In this document: one piece after another, positions 41,078 to 51,736 of the stretch
How the letters are laid out: each line of letters begins with the position of its first letter
Numbering within the stretch: position 1 is the stretch's first letter
From: Nitzschia sp. DOCU1
Lineage: Eukaryota; Bacillariophyta; Bacillariophyceae; Bacillariales; Bacillariaceae
Assembly (NCBI GenBank): GCA_951394045.1
Contig: OX595988.1
Coordinates: 3,363,352-3,427,351 of the forward strand
DNA length: 64,000 nt
Direction of reading: 5' to 3'
Position numbers and translations under genes: made by a program
Notes under the pieces: model-generated
Seen by the model: only the letters and a program-made list of their open reading frames with translations
Told to the model about the DNA's origin: nothing
Database searches by the model: none

Positions 41078-41195
41078 GAGAGTGTGATGGCGCGATTTCC
41101 CCCAAGAAAGAATCGCAGTTCAATGCTTTAATTGTTAGTGTAACTAGCAATACTACATAGGCCATCCTACCGTTCCCCCTTAGCGGGCAGTTAGG

Positions 41196-44100
41196 CTAAC
41201 TAGTCTTCGAGTTCCGCAACCGACTTTTCCAGGAGTTGCCGTTTCCTTCTACGTTCGTTTGTAGAGTAGTTGGTGGTTTCTCGTCATCAGTTGCAGCAAC
41301 CTTTCGGCGTGCAAGCATCCCCAGGGGTGCCTTTGGAGAGAATGCGGTGTCTGTTTTTGTCATTGGGCCAGGCTGATTTATTTTGGCCGTGGAAGCCAAA
41401 CTGTCAGAAGTTGGGTTGCCGCCTGGGGGCGCAGCTGACATCGTCGTTGAAACAACCTCTGCATGGGCATGGGCATTGGCATCAAGCCCATCGTTCTCTG
41501 CGCCTACACTCAGGCCATCTTCATCGACAATAGAGTCGAGAAGCTCTTCATCTTCCGACCAGCCAAACGCTGTTTCTTGCTGCTCAGTAATCGGAGGGGC
41601 AGAGTCGCCGTCTTTCGGCAAAGGGGAGCTCTCCGTATCTAGACAGTCATTTTGGTGCGCATCGTCGCCCTTTGGCGACGTTTGCAAGATGTCGGCTAGC
41701 GTGGCTGCGAGAGTGTTTTCGGCTTCGTTGAAAAGCTCATACATGGCGTCAAAGCCATCGGGAGCTGAACTAGAATCAGAGGAGCGCCTGGAAATCGACC
41801 GCGTGCCTTCATCGTTGTGCGTTGCCGTGTCGACCGGATCTGCCGTGGTGTCAACTTTGACCGATGGCTCCCCAGCGGCCGCGTACTGATTGCTAATCTC
41901 GTTCGACAAAATGACCTCTTCGCTGTAACGTGTCACGTCTCCGGCGCCATCAACTTCGAAGGTTTCCGCTTTCACTCCTCCGATCAGAGATCCCTCATTA
42001 CTCAACGATTTCTTAGTTCCACCCACAATAAAAGATTCTTGTGTCTTAGATGAAGGGACCAGACTAGCGTCAATGTTTTCGATCTCAATGTTTACGTGAA
42101 AGCCGTCATTCGAGGTCGTGGCAGATGCCTCGGTGCTTGCGACGACACCGGCAACCGGGGATTCCTTCGCGCATAGTTGTTTTGTCGAATCGACCAAATC
42201 AGACCCAGAATTGTCTTCAAACGAGAAAGGACCTTTAGATTGCTCCAGTGAACATTCTGCCGGAAGGACTTCCGACAAATCTACTCCGTTCACCCCATCA
42301 GCTTGATTCTTTAGGGAGACCGACGCTTGCTCAGGCTCGGGTTTTTCAATTGTCGAAATACGGGTTGGTTCAGAGTCGTCTTCCTTCGAGACCGAGCCTG
42401 GATCAGAAAACAAATGTCGCATCCCTGAGTTATCGTCTTCAGCGAACCCGACTTCAGTTTTCTCGATCACGGATTTCGGTGTGCCCAAACTGCCCAAACT
42501 AGCGACTAGTTGGGTCTCTAGCTGTTCCAGGGAATGTGAAATAGCAAGGACTTTGGAAAAAACTACTTCATCCACGCCACCATCTTGATTCCGGAGGGCG
42601 ATGGACGCTTGCTGGGGTTCGGGCTGTTCAATTGTCGACATACCAATTGACAGAGAGTCGTCTACATTCGAGAGAGAATCTTGATCAGAAGAAAACTGCC
42701 GAGTCCCTGATCTCTCGTCTCCAGTGAGCCCAGCTTCAGTTTTCTCGATCGTGGACTTCGGCGTGCCAAGAATGGTTGCTAGTTCGTCCTGCAGCTCCGT
42801 ATCGGCCACAGAGAATAGGGCGTCGATCGACGTGAAATCAGGCCCCGAGAAAGAATCTGTGGGACTTCCTCCCGTATTGTCTTCTGCTCTCACCTTATCC
42901 AACTCTACCTCGATTTTAGCCCCCAAAGCATCCTGACCGGTCGCTAGTGTGGAGCTGTCTTGGTCAAGCTCCGGCAGAAATTCAGAATCCGGGCCTTCAT
43001 CTGATGACTTATCTCGACTTTGTACTTGAGATGAATCAAACGGCAAGTACTCTGGTTGCAAATCATCCGAATCCGCCTGATCAGTCTCGTCGTGAGACGG
43101 TTCAAAAGTCGACGATACGTGGACTGTTTCTGGGCTAGATTGCATCGGTGCATCGATTTCAGCTCCCACTAGGCTTTGTGGGAAAGAAGCAGCAATGGGT
43201 TCGACTCCCAGCACTTGAGAGAAAGCGGGGGTTGACGTCGGAATCGGATACTCGCCTGGGAGCTCTAAAATGTCCGATGTAACCATCCGAGGAAGTCCTC
43301 CATCTGCCGCTTCGGCATCACTTGTCGACTCTTCTAGCGAAGAACTAGCCGCTTTGAAATCGGCGACTTTCGTACTCGGTGGCGGAGACCCGGACGGCGA
43401 ATCTTCCACCGGAGCCTCAACCTTAGGAGGTGAAGGGCCGGCTTTTACCTTATCAGACTGATCGTCATCGGTAGCAATAGCTTTCGACTCGGAATCAACT
43501 ATAGAAAGAACCGCCCCGGTAGAATCTGCAACACTCTCGTTCGCAGTCGATGTACCTGGAAGTTCGGGCGACGAATCCCTGGCCTGAACCTCCTCCGTAC
43601 AAATCGAGGCCTCCGCGTTTCCCTCGGATTTAATTGCGATCCTAGAACTTGGTGCCGCCGTCGCAGCTGTTCCGGGAGACTTGAAGGATTCAGCGACCCG
43701 GCTAGCAAAACTCGAGAACAAATTAGAAAGTGGCACTTGATTATTCTTGCTCTCGTCCTTGGGTTCGTCCGCTGTGATCGCCTCCGGAGATGGTTCGACC
43801 GCACTAGAATCTGCCACGGGGAGCAAAGCTTCTTGTGGCGTATCTTCAATAGTTACCAGGTTGGCGATCTCAGGAGAAACTATCGAAGCGATGGGACTAG
43901 CAGGATGCTTGACGCGCACGAATGTACCTTTCTCTTCGGCCAAAAAGTCTAATTCTTGGGTGCAGGTTTCTCGCTTTTTGTTGAGCCGTTCTGGAGTTGG
44001 CGCGGAAACATGGACAGAAATGGGACTAGCAGGAGGCTGGATGCTGATCGCTTCCTGAATTTTCTCCTCGTTGGGTTCATCATTCTCTTCTTGTTGTTGT

Positions 44101-47100
44101 GCGGCTGCCTCTTCCTCCGCCTTGAGCTTATCTAATCTTTGCGCCAGAATCCTTGCATGTTTTTCATCAATCAGCTGCTGTTCTCGTTGTCGCTGCAACT
44201 CGGCTTCGCGCTGCCGCTCCAATCGAGCCTCGTGGTCGGCTTGTCGTTTGGCTTCCTCCCGGGCCTTTTGCTTGGCTAGCTTTTCCGCTTTCCATTGCGT
44301 CTGCATTTCCACCTTGGCCCGATTGGCCTCCTCCAATTGATGACGTATCGCCTTGGCGCGTTCTAATCGCGCTCGCTCACCCTCAGCTTTTCTATGTGCC
44401 ATCTCCTTGGACGCTTGTTCTTGGGCTTTGAGACGAGCCAGACGTTCCGCTCGTTCCTTCGCTTGTCGCTGGACCTTTTCACGATTGGCTTGCTCGGCAC
44501 GTTCTCGGACTTGGCGAGCCTTGAGAATGCGTTCATCTTCCTTGGCTTTGAGAATTGCCCGCTTCTCGGTCAATTTCTTCTGTCGCTCTTGTTCCTGCTG
44601 TTCCGCTTTCAGCCGAGCCTCTTCTCGCTTTTGAGCAAGCCGCTTTGATATTGCTGTATCGGGAGGGGGCGACTTGGAGGTTTCCGTGCTTGGCACCTTA
44701 TTTCCGGAATTCAAAGATGACGGAGTTGCCTTGGCTGATTGGGCAGGGCCGATGTGCGTGGCATCCGACCCAACAGCCGAGGGTTTGCTAGTCGAAGGCT
44801 GCGAAGCTTGACGATCGCCTGTTTGTTTCGATAGTGCCCCGGTCGGCCGCTTTTCCTCCTGTTCAGAAATACTGGTAGTAGCGACCGCTTGGTCCGCTTC
44901 GGCTTGTCGTCGTGGTCGCGACGCCTTGCTCTTACTGGCTTGATCCAATTTGAGCTGAGCTGCCCGTGTAAGGCGTACTTTTCCAGCCAAGGTACTCTTA
45001 GTAGGTTTGGTCCGTTGACTACCGCTGGACCCCCGCTTCACGGCCTTTTGAGTCAAGGACGTTTCCAAAGATGCAGGTCGCGGCTTGCGTTGACTCAGCG
45101 ATGATCTCGTAGTATTAGTAGGGTGTTGTGCAGAAGGAGGGGTCGTCGAAGTACCGGTAGGCTGGGATTTCGATAGTTTGTTCTCGACAACCGTGTCAAA
45201 TTTCGTGACCAAACTCTTGGCAACTTGTGGCGTTGCAATGACTGCCGGACTTTTGGACAAGATGTTTTTGGAACGGGCTTTTGTAGTCGAGACTCGTGCG
45301 TTGGGATTGGGCATTGTCGCTGCAGCGGGAGACGTCACTGGAATGAATGTCTCCGACGTACTCGTACCAAGCTGTTGTTGCTCCGGTTTGGCTCGCTCTG
45401 CCTCTTCTTCGACTACTGATTCTTCCCTGGTTTCCACTAACGCCGGTTTGTACCCTTGTGCATCGCCAATGTGAGATTCGGTTTGAAGCGACCAAAACAT
45501 GGTATCTTGATTGGCTTGCTGGGCGTGGTAATGGCTGCGGGTTCCCGCACGAGAACGAGCCGCAGCTGCCATCACCTCGGATGATTCTTCTTCTGGCTTG
45601 GCTTGCGGCTGTTCTTCTTCTTTGTCTTCTTCCACACTAACAATACTAGTCGTCGAAGGAGCAGCAATGGTGGGACTTTTTCGTAATGGCTCACGAGGTA
45701 CCTCTCGATGTGCCAATTCCAAATCTTCTCCCACATCCGCCGTTGGTTCCCATATCAGCAGTGGTACTTCCAGAATTTGGTAGCCCACGGAATACAGGGG
45801 CATGTTTTGGAACGAATGCAATTGCAACAAGACGCTCACTAAACCTCCCAAGCCCTCATAGAGTCCATGCAAGGGCGCGGCTTCTTGTTCTTCGTGGGAT
45901 GAGGATTGCCATTCTCGTAATGCCCATTGAAGAGTAAATTCCGCTCGTCGTTGCCACATGACATCCAGCGGTTTGGGGACATGCTTCGACAACCATAAGA
46001 AACAAACGGCAATGGCCGACGATCCATGTGCCAAACCCACTTGAGCGGGCCATGTATTGCGTTGTTGCCACATTGTTTCACAGTATTGAACGGCTTGTTG
46101 CAGGTAGGGTGCATGTTGATGGACTTGTGCCGCCCTTAGTAGCAGCAAAACATAACCAATGGCTCCCTGAGACCATTCCAATGTGGATAACAATACATGT
46201 TTGGGCTGAATGACGTCCATGAAATGATCCAAGGTCGTTCGTAAACAGTCTTGAGCCCCCATGGCGACAGAACCCTCCACACTATTCGTAGCCGCCCACC
46301 CCTGGGCTAGTTCCGCTTCAATAGCCTCCCAATCCATGGGACTACATCCCCACAGAGTAAATAAAATCCCCGCAAGTCCCCTGGCAGCTCCCAGCTGCAT
46401 GGCCGATGCCATTTCCATATTGGATGGCGGAGGACCTGGATTCGCTGGCGACGTAATAGCGGCAGCAGGCCAAAACAGCACTCCCCCAGAGACTTTGGCT
46501 TGCCGCAAGAGTCGGATGGCGAATTTGACTACCAGCGAATGAAAGAGTCGTGGCGATGACAATTCTTGACGCAACCACCAAATCGCTTGCAAGATTCCTG
46601 CCGTGCCCGATGTGACAGAAGGATCCGCGGATTTCTGGTTGACAGCACTTTGCAAACGTTGCTGAATTTCCCTGAGGCATTGTTTGCTGAGAGTGGAATG
46701 ACCCAAGGCATGTTCCGTGACGCATAACAAACAATGCGCGCCCATCCAATCGCTTTGCAATAATGCCAATGTGGCAGAAGCTTGATAATGATAACGGGAT
46801 TTGCGGGGAGACCACGCCAGTGGCAATTGTCGAATGACTTTTTTGGCTCCATCCCGTGCTTGTTGCAAAGGTTTTTGGTGACGATAAATCGATGTCGTCG
46901 GCGCATTACTAGGCGAGGACTGTGAACGGCGTCGTGCATTCACTGGAGATGACGCTGCTCCACTACTTTGTTGGAGTTGCCCCAGCTCATACAACAAAAA
47001 GTAGGCCCCTAAACGACCTCTCCCTAAATTGTCTTCGGGACAATCTTGAGAGTACTTCCAACACGTGTTCAACAGTTCTCGCGCTAACCCCAGAGTTTGA

Positions 47101-47261
47101 GTCGGCGTCCACCGATCTTCCAACGCCGATGACATTTTCGAAAGAGAAGCAGTAGCTACTATGTATGGCAAGCTAGTGGTGCGGGGTAGCAATACTCCTA
47201 GCCGTGCAAGCAACGCAAGGCAACATCTGCAATCCAATGCAATGTACCGCTGCCCCATCAT
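41196..47261 (-). CDS. Giant protein with degenerate LanC-like domain and long coiled-coil/disordered tail
   Basis: One uninterrupted frame of 2021 residues. Residues ~60-500 carry the repeated helical pattern and glycine motifs of LanC/LANCL proteins: LGRGRLGAYFLLYELG, LMGAHCLL-like DWMGAHCLLCV, GTAGILQAIWWLRQE, ARGLAGILFTLWG, EWSQGAIGYVLLLLRAA, VGLAHGSSAIAVCFLWL and PLHGLYEGLGGLVSVLLQL. In LANCL/LanC the zinc is held by Cys of W-C-H-G and by C-H of G-L-C-H-G; here these read W363-S-Q-G and G-L-A411-H412-G, so both Cys ligands are gone. After a Ser/Thr-rich linker, residues ~870-1067 are a Lys/Glu/Arg/Ala-rich coiled coil. The remaining ~950 residues are acidic and disordered, with a 94-residue internal duplication. 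The start could be 47261 or the Met at 47135; the longer start adds a possible leader. Confidence 0.75.
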   Translation of the reverse strand: MMGQRYIALDCRCCLALLARLGVLLPRTTSLPYIVATASLSKMSSALEDRWTPTQTLGLARELLNTCWKYSQDCPEDNLGRGRLGAYFLLYELGQLQQSSGAASSPVNARRRSQSSPSNAPTTSIYRHQKPLQQARDGAKKVIRQLPLAWSPRKSRYHYQASATLALLQSDWMGAHCLLCVTEHALGHSTLSKQCLREIQQRLQSAVNQKSADPSVTSGTAGILQAIWWLRQELSSPRLFHSLVVKFAIRLLRQAKVSGGVLFWPAAAITSPANPGPPPSNMEMASAMQLGAARGLAGILFTLWGCSPMDWEAIEAELAQGWAATNSVEGSVAMGAQDCLRTTLDHFMDVIQPKHVLLSTLEWSQGAIGYVLLLLRAAQVHQHAPYLQQAVQYCETMWQQRNTWPAQVGLAHGSSAIAVCFLWLSKHVPKPLDVMWQRRAEFTLQWALREWQSSSHEEQEAAPLHGLYEGLGGLVSVLLQLHSFQNMPLYSVGYQILEVPLLIWEPTADVGEDLELAHREVPREPLRKSPTIAAPSTTSIVSVEEDKEEEQPQAKPEEESSEVMAAAARSRAGTRSHYHAQQANQDTMFWSLQTESHIGDAQGYKPALVETREESVVEEEAERAKPEQQQLGTSTSETFIPVTSPAAATMPNPNARVSTTKARSKNILSKSPAVIATPQVAKSLVTKFDTVVENKLSKSQPTGTSTTPPSAQHPTNTTRSSLSQRKPRPASLETSLTQKAVKRGSSGSQRTKPTKSTLAGKVRLTRAAQLKLDQASKSKASRPRRQAEADQAVATTSISEQEEKRPTGALSKQTGDRQASQPSTSKPSAVGSDATHIGPAQSAKATPSSLNSGNKVPSTETSKSPPPDTAISKRLAQKREEARLKAEQQEQERQKKLTEKRAILKAKEDERILKARQVRERAEQANREKVQRQAKERAERLARLKAQEQASKEMAHRKAEGERARLERAKAIRHQLEEANRAKVEMQTQWKAEKLAKQKAREEAKRQADHEARLERQREAELQRQREQQLIDEKHARILAQRLDKLKAEEEAAAQQQEENDEPNEEKIQEAISIQPPASPISVHVSAPTPERLNKKRETCTQELDFLAEEKGTFVRVKHPASPIASIVSPEIANLVTIEDTPQEALLPVADSSAVEPSPEAITADEPKDESKNNQVPLSNLFSSFASRVAESFKSPGTAATAAPSSRIAIKSEGNAEASICTEEVQARDSSPELPGTSTANESVADSTGAVLSIVDSESKAIATDDDQSDKVKAGPSPPKVEAPVEDSPSGSPPPSTKVADFKAASSSLEESTSDAEAADGGLPRMVTSDILELPGEYPIPTSTPAFSQVLGVEPIAASFPQSLVGAEIDAPMQSSPETVHVSSTFEPSHDETDQADSDDLQPEYLPFDSSQVQSRDKSSDEGPDSEFLPELDQDSSTLATGQDALGAKIEVELDKVRAEDNTGGSPTDSFSGPDFTSIDALFSVADTELQDELATILGTPKSTIEKTEAGLTGDERSGTRQFSSDQDSLSNVDDSLSIGMSTIEQPEPQQASIALRNQDGGVDEVVFSKVLAISHSLEQLETQLVASLGSLGTPKSVIEKTEVGFAEDDNSGMRHLFSDPGSVSKEDDSEPTRISTIEKPEPEQASVSLKNQADGVNGVDLSEVLPAECSLEQSKGPFSFEDNSGSDLVDSTKQLCAKESPVAGVVASTEASATTSNDGFHVNIEIENIDASLVPSSKTQESFIVGGTKKSLSNEGSLIGGVKAETFEVDGAGDVTRYSEEVILSNEISNQYAAAGEPSVKVDTTADPVDTATHNDEGTRSISRRSSDSSSAPDGFDAMYELFNEAENTLAATLADILQTSPKGDDAHQNDCLDTESSPLPKDGDSAPPITEQQETAFGWSEDEELLDSIVDEDGLSVGAENDGLDANAHAHAEVVSTTMSAAPPGGNPTSDSLASTAKINQPGPMTKTDTAFSPKAPLGMLARRKVAATDDEKPPTTLQTNVEGNGNSWKSRLRNSKTS
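42205..42768 (-). repeat. Internal tandem duplication in the LanC-like protein tail (282 bp = 94 codons)
   Basis: Two in-frame copies, each with a GTPKS.IEKTE.G segment, a D..S..D..S acidic stretch, STIE.PEP.QAS and SLEQ near the end. The period is 282 bases. Protein-level conservation is clear while DNA has diverged, so the copies are under some constraint. Confidence 0.7.
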
Positions 47262-48123
47262 GGTCGCTGATGGTCACATCGTGTCGCTATGACGAACACG
47301 GAATTTATCGGACACTTTGTCATTGTCCTACAACGGATCCATTAGTCCAAGGAGTCATTGATTTGACTCACGTACCTACGTCAGCATTGGTACCTGGTAC
47401 TAATATACCATCCAAGGTGCGACAGGAACATACCTTTCCATTTCGCGCCTACATACACTACTCTGTGTGGATCCAAAAGGCCCCGAATTCCAAGTCGTAC
47501 CGGTACAGAGCGGAAGAACCCGAAGGACAAAAGCACAAAAGTCACCCTTCTCTCTGGCTTGTTTGTCGTTAACTAACTATATTTATTCCGAAGGCCCCTG
47601 AGCTCTATGGACACGTACACAAATCGATATTCGCCGAGAAATGACCACATCACATGGGAGCATCTGGCCTTCGACGACAGCTGCTGTCAACTGCTAGGAT
47701 TCCGTCTCGAATTATAGGCCGTCTTTCTTCGTCGCCTCCCCTGTGTACTGGAAGGTACTCAATCCATCACCGCGAACACCGGTATTAACTGGTACGAGGA
47801 AGAGAAGGGGAACAAGAAACCAAGGAGCGAAGGCGCAGGGTGATGGAATCAACGTTTTGGGTTTCTGACCCGCATTCCTCCTTCGCGGAACGAAAGCTAT
47901 GATACCTACCAGATCGGAGTTCAAACTAACGACGATAGCTGGAGTAGAGTTTGAAATAGTGGCAGCAATGGTATTGAACGAAAGCTAGATCGGAGTTCGA
48001 ACTAAGATGATAGCTGGAGTAGAGTTTGAACTCTATAGTGGCAGCTGGTTTTGTTAATGAAAAACTAAGTAGTATTAGTGCAATCTCAGAGCAAAATAGA
48101 ACATCCGATATATAGTAGTAGTT
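47262..48123. other. Spacer between the LanC-like gene and the HSF gene
   Basis: A short diverged duplication is visible near 47920-48030 (AGATCGGAGTTCAAACTAA / AGATCGGAGTTCGAACTAA, each followed by GATAGCTGGAGTAGAGTTTG). The frame at 47204-47572 is not protein-like. Otherwise nothing. Confidence 0.45.
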
Positions 48124-49452
48124 CTATTGTTGCCGAAAGAGGAGGTTCAGTGGACCACGAGAGGGCGATGATTGCTCGTTATTGGCAGCATTCAGCATCG
48201 TCTCCAACGTAGCACGTCGTTGGAGTGCTTGGATAATATCAGCGTCGGCCTGTGCCAAAGGATTCAAGTTGTTGCTGCTGCTGTTGCTGGACGAAGGATT
48301 GTGGGGGTCCGCCGTCGAATAGAAGACTCCTGATTGTTGTTGTTGGCCGCCTCCCAAAAGAAGCTGAAGAGCCGATAGCCCTGAAGCGGGAGCACCTCCC
48401 TGCTTGTTGATGGCATTCTGGAATGATCGCAGAGCGTCAAGAATGTTGGACGTGTTGTTATTGTTGTTGCCGCCGCCCAACAGATTGTTCATGGAAGGCG
48501 TCACAGTCTGTTGCTGGCCGGTAGCTGCACTCAAAAGGGCAGCAGCGGCACTGATCTGAGCCGCCGCCCCGTTGGAGCCAGAGTTAAGTAGGGCCTGAAG
48601 TCCTGCCAACGGATTCTGTTGATGTTGCTGCTGCTGTTTCGCAGCGGCAGCGGCTGCCATGATGCTGGCTAGCAACTGCGAAGGAGTAGAAGCCGAGGCA
48701 GCGTTGTTGAGGGCAGCCAAAGCCGCCGCTTCGATGTTATTGCTGGACGAAGAAGTGCTCCTGTTGCTGGAAGAACCTGCAAGAGAAACGACGCTATGGG
48801 GCGAGGCGTTGTTGATCGCTTCGTTTGCTTGCGCAACAGCAGACTCTGGCTTAATCTTCTGTCGCCCCATATCTTGGCAGAGATCCTTGCGTCCCCGGAT
48901 AAATAGTGGGTGGTGGTAACTTCCTCGGTCCATCGACTCTCTGGTATTGCGTTCAAAGCCCCAAAGGTTGACTGCAAAAAACAAAAGACAAAAAGGAGGT
49001 GAGAGGCCGCATCCAAGAGAAAAGTTAACCCCGAAGAACATCTTCAGATATTCTAACTTACGTTGACGTTGAAAGGACTTATACTTGGTCTGCTGAAAGT
49101 GGTTCTTCATGATATCGTCCACGAAGACATCAGGGCGATGAACCTTGAAGGCACGGCCGTTTGGGAGCCACGAGACGACGGATTCCATGCCGTCCTTCTC
49201 AACCTGCTCCAACATCTCATGGAGCTTCCATGGGAACTGCTTTGTTACAATGTAAGGAGTACCGGCCAAAATGGCTTGCTTCCTTGTGAGGTCGTCGAGA
49301 GCAGCTTTATCGGTCATGTTGTTGATGATATCGATGTCGAAAGATTGTGGCCCGATTTTCCTTGGACTGTTTGCCGGGATGCGTACAGAGGGGCCAAGCG
49401 AAATACTGTTGGGCTTCGGATGAGAGAGAGACGAAACGCATGTTTTTGTCAT
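48124..49452 (-). CDS. Heat-shock-factor-type transcription factor, two exons
   Basis: HSF-type DNA-binding protein. Exons are 49062-49452 and 48124-48971; the 90-base GT-AG intron is placed exactly inside the recognition-helix region, joining SFQRQ to LNLWGFERN. Before it: TPYIVTKQFPWKLHEMLE, VSWLPNGRAFKVHRPDVFVDDIM and HFQQTKYKSF. After it: GSYHHPLFIRGRKDLCQDMGRQKIK. This is a full HSF domain (about residues 63-175 of 412). The rest is Asn/Gln/Ala-rich with a final QALQRRATLETMLNAA helix. The Met at 49452 is used; the Met at 49317, closer to the domain, is an equally possible start. Diatoms have many HSFs, so no specific regulon can be named. The intron has no stop in frame, see findings. 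Confidence 0.9.
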   Translation of the reverse strand: MTKTCVSSLSHPKPNSISLGPSVRIPANSPRKIGPQSFDIDIINNMTDKAALDDLTRKQAILAGTPYIVTKQFPWKLHEMLEQVEKDGMESVVSWLPNGRAFKVHRPDVFVDDIMKNHFQQTKYKSFQRQRKLEYLKMFFGVNFSLGCGLSPPFCLLFFAVNLWGFERNTRESMDRGSYHHPLFIRGRKDLCQDMGRQKIKPESAVAQANEAINNASPHSVVSLAGSSSNRSTSSSSNNIEAAALAALNNAASASTPSQLLASIMAAAAAAKQQQQHQQNPLAGLQALLNSGSNGAAAQISAAAALLSAATGQQQTVTPSMNNLLGGGNNNNNTSNILDALRSFQNAINKQGGAPASGLSALQLLLGGGQQQQSGVFYSTADPHNPSSSNSSSNNLNPLAQADADIIQALQRRATLETMLNAANNEQSSPSRGPLNLLFRQQ

Positions 49453-50237
49453 CTGTGGGTGGAGACGCCTTAGTCGAGAAGCCACATATTTAACGTCTCT
49501 GTACGTCCGTGTGTTGTTAAGCTGAAATGGATCGTGCAGTTTGGATCGAAAAGGCGACGGCGACTTGCGTGACACACGTACGCCTGGTACATCGACGCTT
49601 CGTTGATTGGTCCGACGAAGGGAGAAATGTACGACGGCTTCCACTCAAATTCGAACCTTTTCCTCCCAGACAACCTAAAGTAACATCAGAAGGGGTTTGT
49701 CCATCAGTCGACTGGAATACCTATGGATTCCCTCTGAAACCCAATCCTTGCAAAAACTCTTCTTTCAATTGTTCTCTTGGGGTCTGAACAACGCTAGTGA
49801 ATTGCTTTGTAAAATAGACGATATAAACGGTCCTCTAACTATTCGTAAAGGCGCAGAGTTACGATTCTCCCATATTTATGCTGCTCAACGAAGTGGTACC
49901 GACGATCGCTTCCGCTAACGACTTTTAACAACTTGATATTTAAAGGCACTGTGGTCCGATGGGTAGTGTGCTAAAGGGTACTGTAGAGAACCGAGATTTT
50001 GCGACGTCGTCAATGTGTTGCGCTCAGTTCGGTGGCAAGGGAGATAATCCGGGCATTGATGAGGCTACGGGAAAGTTGCGATAAAGCAAAAACCTTGGTA
50101 TGGATGGGAATCTTCGGCTTCGCACTCCCCCCACATAGTCCTGCATCATATAGGCATGTACATATATTTCTGACGTAGACTCAGGGAACGATATAAGAAA
50201 ACCATATATTTTGCAAGGATCCTGGAACGGAGTTTTG
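49453..50237. other. HSF promoter and spacer
   Basis: Upstream region of the HSF gene and left flank of the transposon-like element. The last ten bases (50228-50237) are the left copy of its target duplication. No gene or RNA accepted. Confidence 0.45.
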
Positions 50238-51736
50238 GCTTATGTCCGGCCACGTAGGTAGCTAAGATTTTATGAAGAAAAAAGGGGGGAAAAGAAGGAA
50301 AAGAATTCGAAACCAAATGACTGCCTTTAAACGAGCATAATTACTACCAAACAATTTACTTTAAGGACCAATTTTGCAAGGCAAAAAATGGCGTGCCAGC
50401 GTGCGCGCATTCATGCCATTTTGGCCTGCCGCCGTAAAGTATGAATGCAGATCTTTCGGCCACAAAAACACAATGACGGCGTCAACGATTGTGAGTGCTG
50501 TAGTAAGTATTTCTTACCCCCGTTTATTGCAATCGATCAACAACTTATCGAAGCCTATTCGAGCCGCTTCTCTGGTTATTACAGCTCGTTTTGGCGGAGA
50601 ATGGTTCTAATTTCACAAGGCAAGGATTTGATGAAAATTCCTCGTCGACCGACGAGGTTGTTGATGCGGCTATCGCTCGTTAGAGGACGATTCAGAAGGA
50701 ACAAACCAGGTAAGTTGTTGTTCGTGTTATTTTAGATACGTGTATTGTTTTGGATCTTTTGTAAAGCTCTAATTCGTGACGCTAACGCCGCCTTTATTTT
50801 TATTGCATCTATGTCTTCTTCTGGCTCCTATTATCATCTTCGGATGCCATCACAACGCTGCCTTTGGTTTGCCGATCGATTTCAAAGACACTGGAGACGA
50901 TGGAAAGGCGGTAGGAGTCTACAATCAACCATCTTGGTGGTACCATCGTCGGCTCTTAGCGGGATGCTCTTGAATGCCTGCGACTGTGTTGTTATACGAT
51001 GGTCAATTTTCGAAAAAGAATGTTCTACAATCATTCCGGCGGGGTTTCTAGGGTAGTGGTAGTCTTCCACTATTCCTCTGTCGCGGGTACTGCAAGTGGT
51101 ATGAATAGTACATCCCGCTTTTGATGTAGAACGACTCGTATTGGGGCAGTCAGAGAGCCTCAGCTGAGGGAACAACAAAAATGACTTTGAGAACCCAATA
51201 GCGGACAAATTATATTCAAAGAGCTATTATTTGTAGACCTCTAAATGTAGGCACATCTTGGAATAGGAATAGCTAGATGAAGTGTGGTGTGATATGGATT
51301 TTGACCGTATCATACAGTGCACTTAGCACACGACAATTGCTAATATTACGAGATTACTAAGTAGCCAAGATTGATTGCTACGAACCTATAAACCTGGCAG
51401 CGCTGGGCTATGGTAGTGAACTATATATCCTCACAATCGCAGCACCGTAGTCATTCTATAGCCAAATCTAGTCAGTTGCGAAATGCTCAACCCCGTCGCT
51501 GACTCGTATGACACTATGAATCCGAACGCGGCATTGGGTTCAATGACGTCAAGAACCGAACATAATGACTTTCTAATTGATGTTTTACACTTTTTGGAGC
51601 AACCCTATTGGTGGCCTGTTGGTGGCTTACACTTTTCTGACAGTTTAGAATCGGCCAAAATGGCTTGTTTATGATAATTCTGAGGCCTTTTTGTCAAAGG
51701 CTTACACTTGAGCTACCTACGTGGCCGGACACTCGC
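50238..51736. mobile_element. Non-autonomous Mutator-like element (TIRs plus 10-bp target duplication)
   Basis: The ends are inverted copies of each other: 50238-50263 and 51711-51736 match at 23 of 26 positions, with 21 identical bases at 50243-50263/51711-51731 (core GTCCGGCCACGTAGGTAGC). Directly outside lie identical ten-base copies of CGGAGTTTTG (50228-50237 and 51737-51746), with the neighbouring bases differing, as expected for a target-site duplication. A 9-11-bp duplication is the signature of Mutator-like (MULE) elements. The 1499-bp interior has only short frames and no transposase, so it depends on a partner elsewhere. Identical target copies suggest fairly recent insertion. Confidence 0.8.

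Noticed and set aside
49948..50020. tRNA-like start GGCACTGTGG with a TGGTCCGATGGGTAGTG A-box-like stretch
   Set aside because: No B box at the right distance and no foldable cloverleaf.
50776..50973. Signal-peptide-like frame inside the mobile element
   Set aside because: It has no ATG (starts at GTG), is only 65 codons, and lies within the transposon-like interior.
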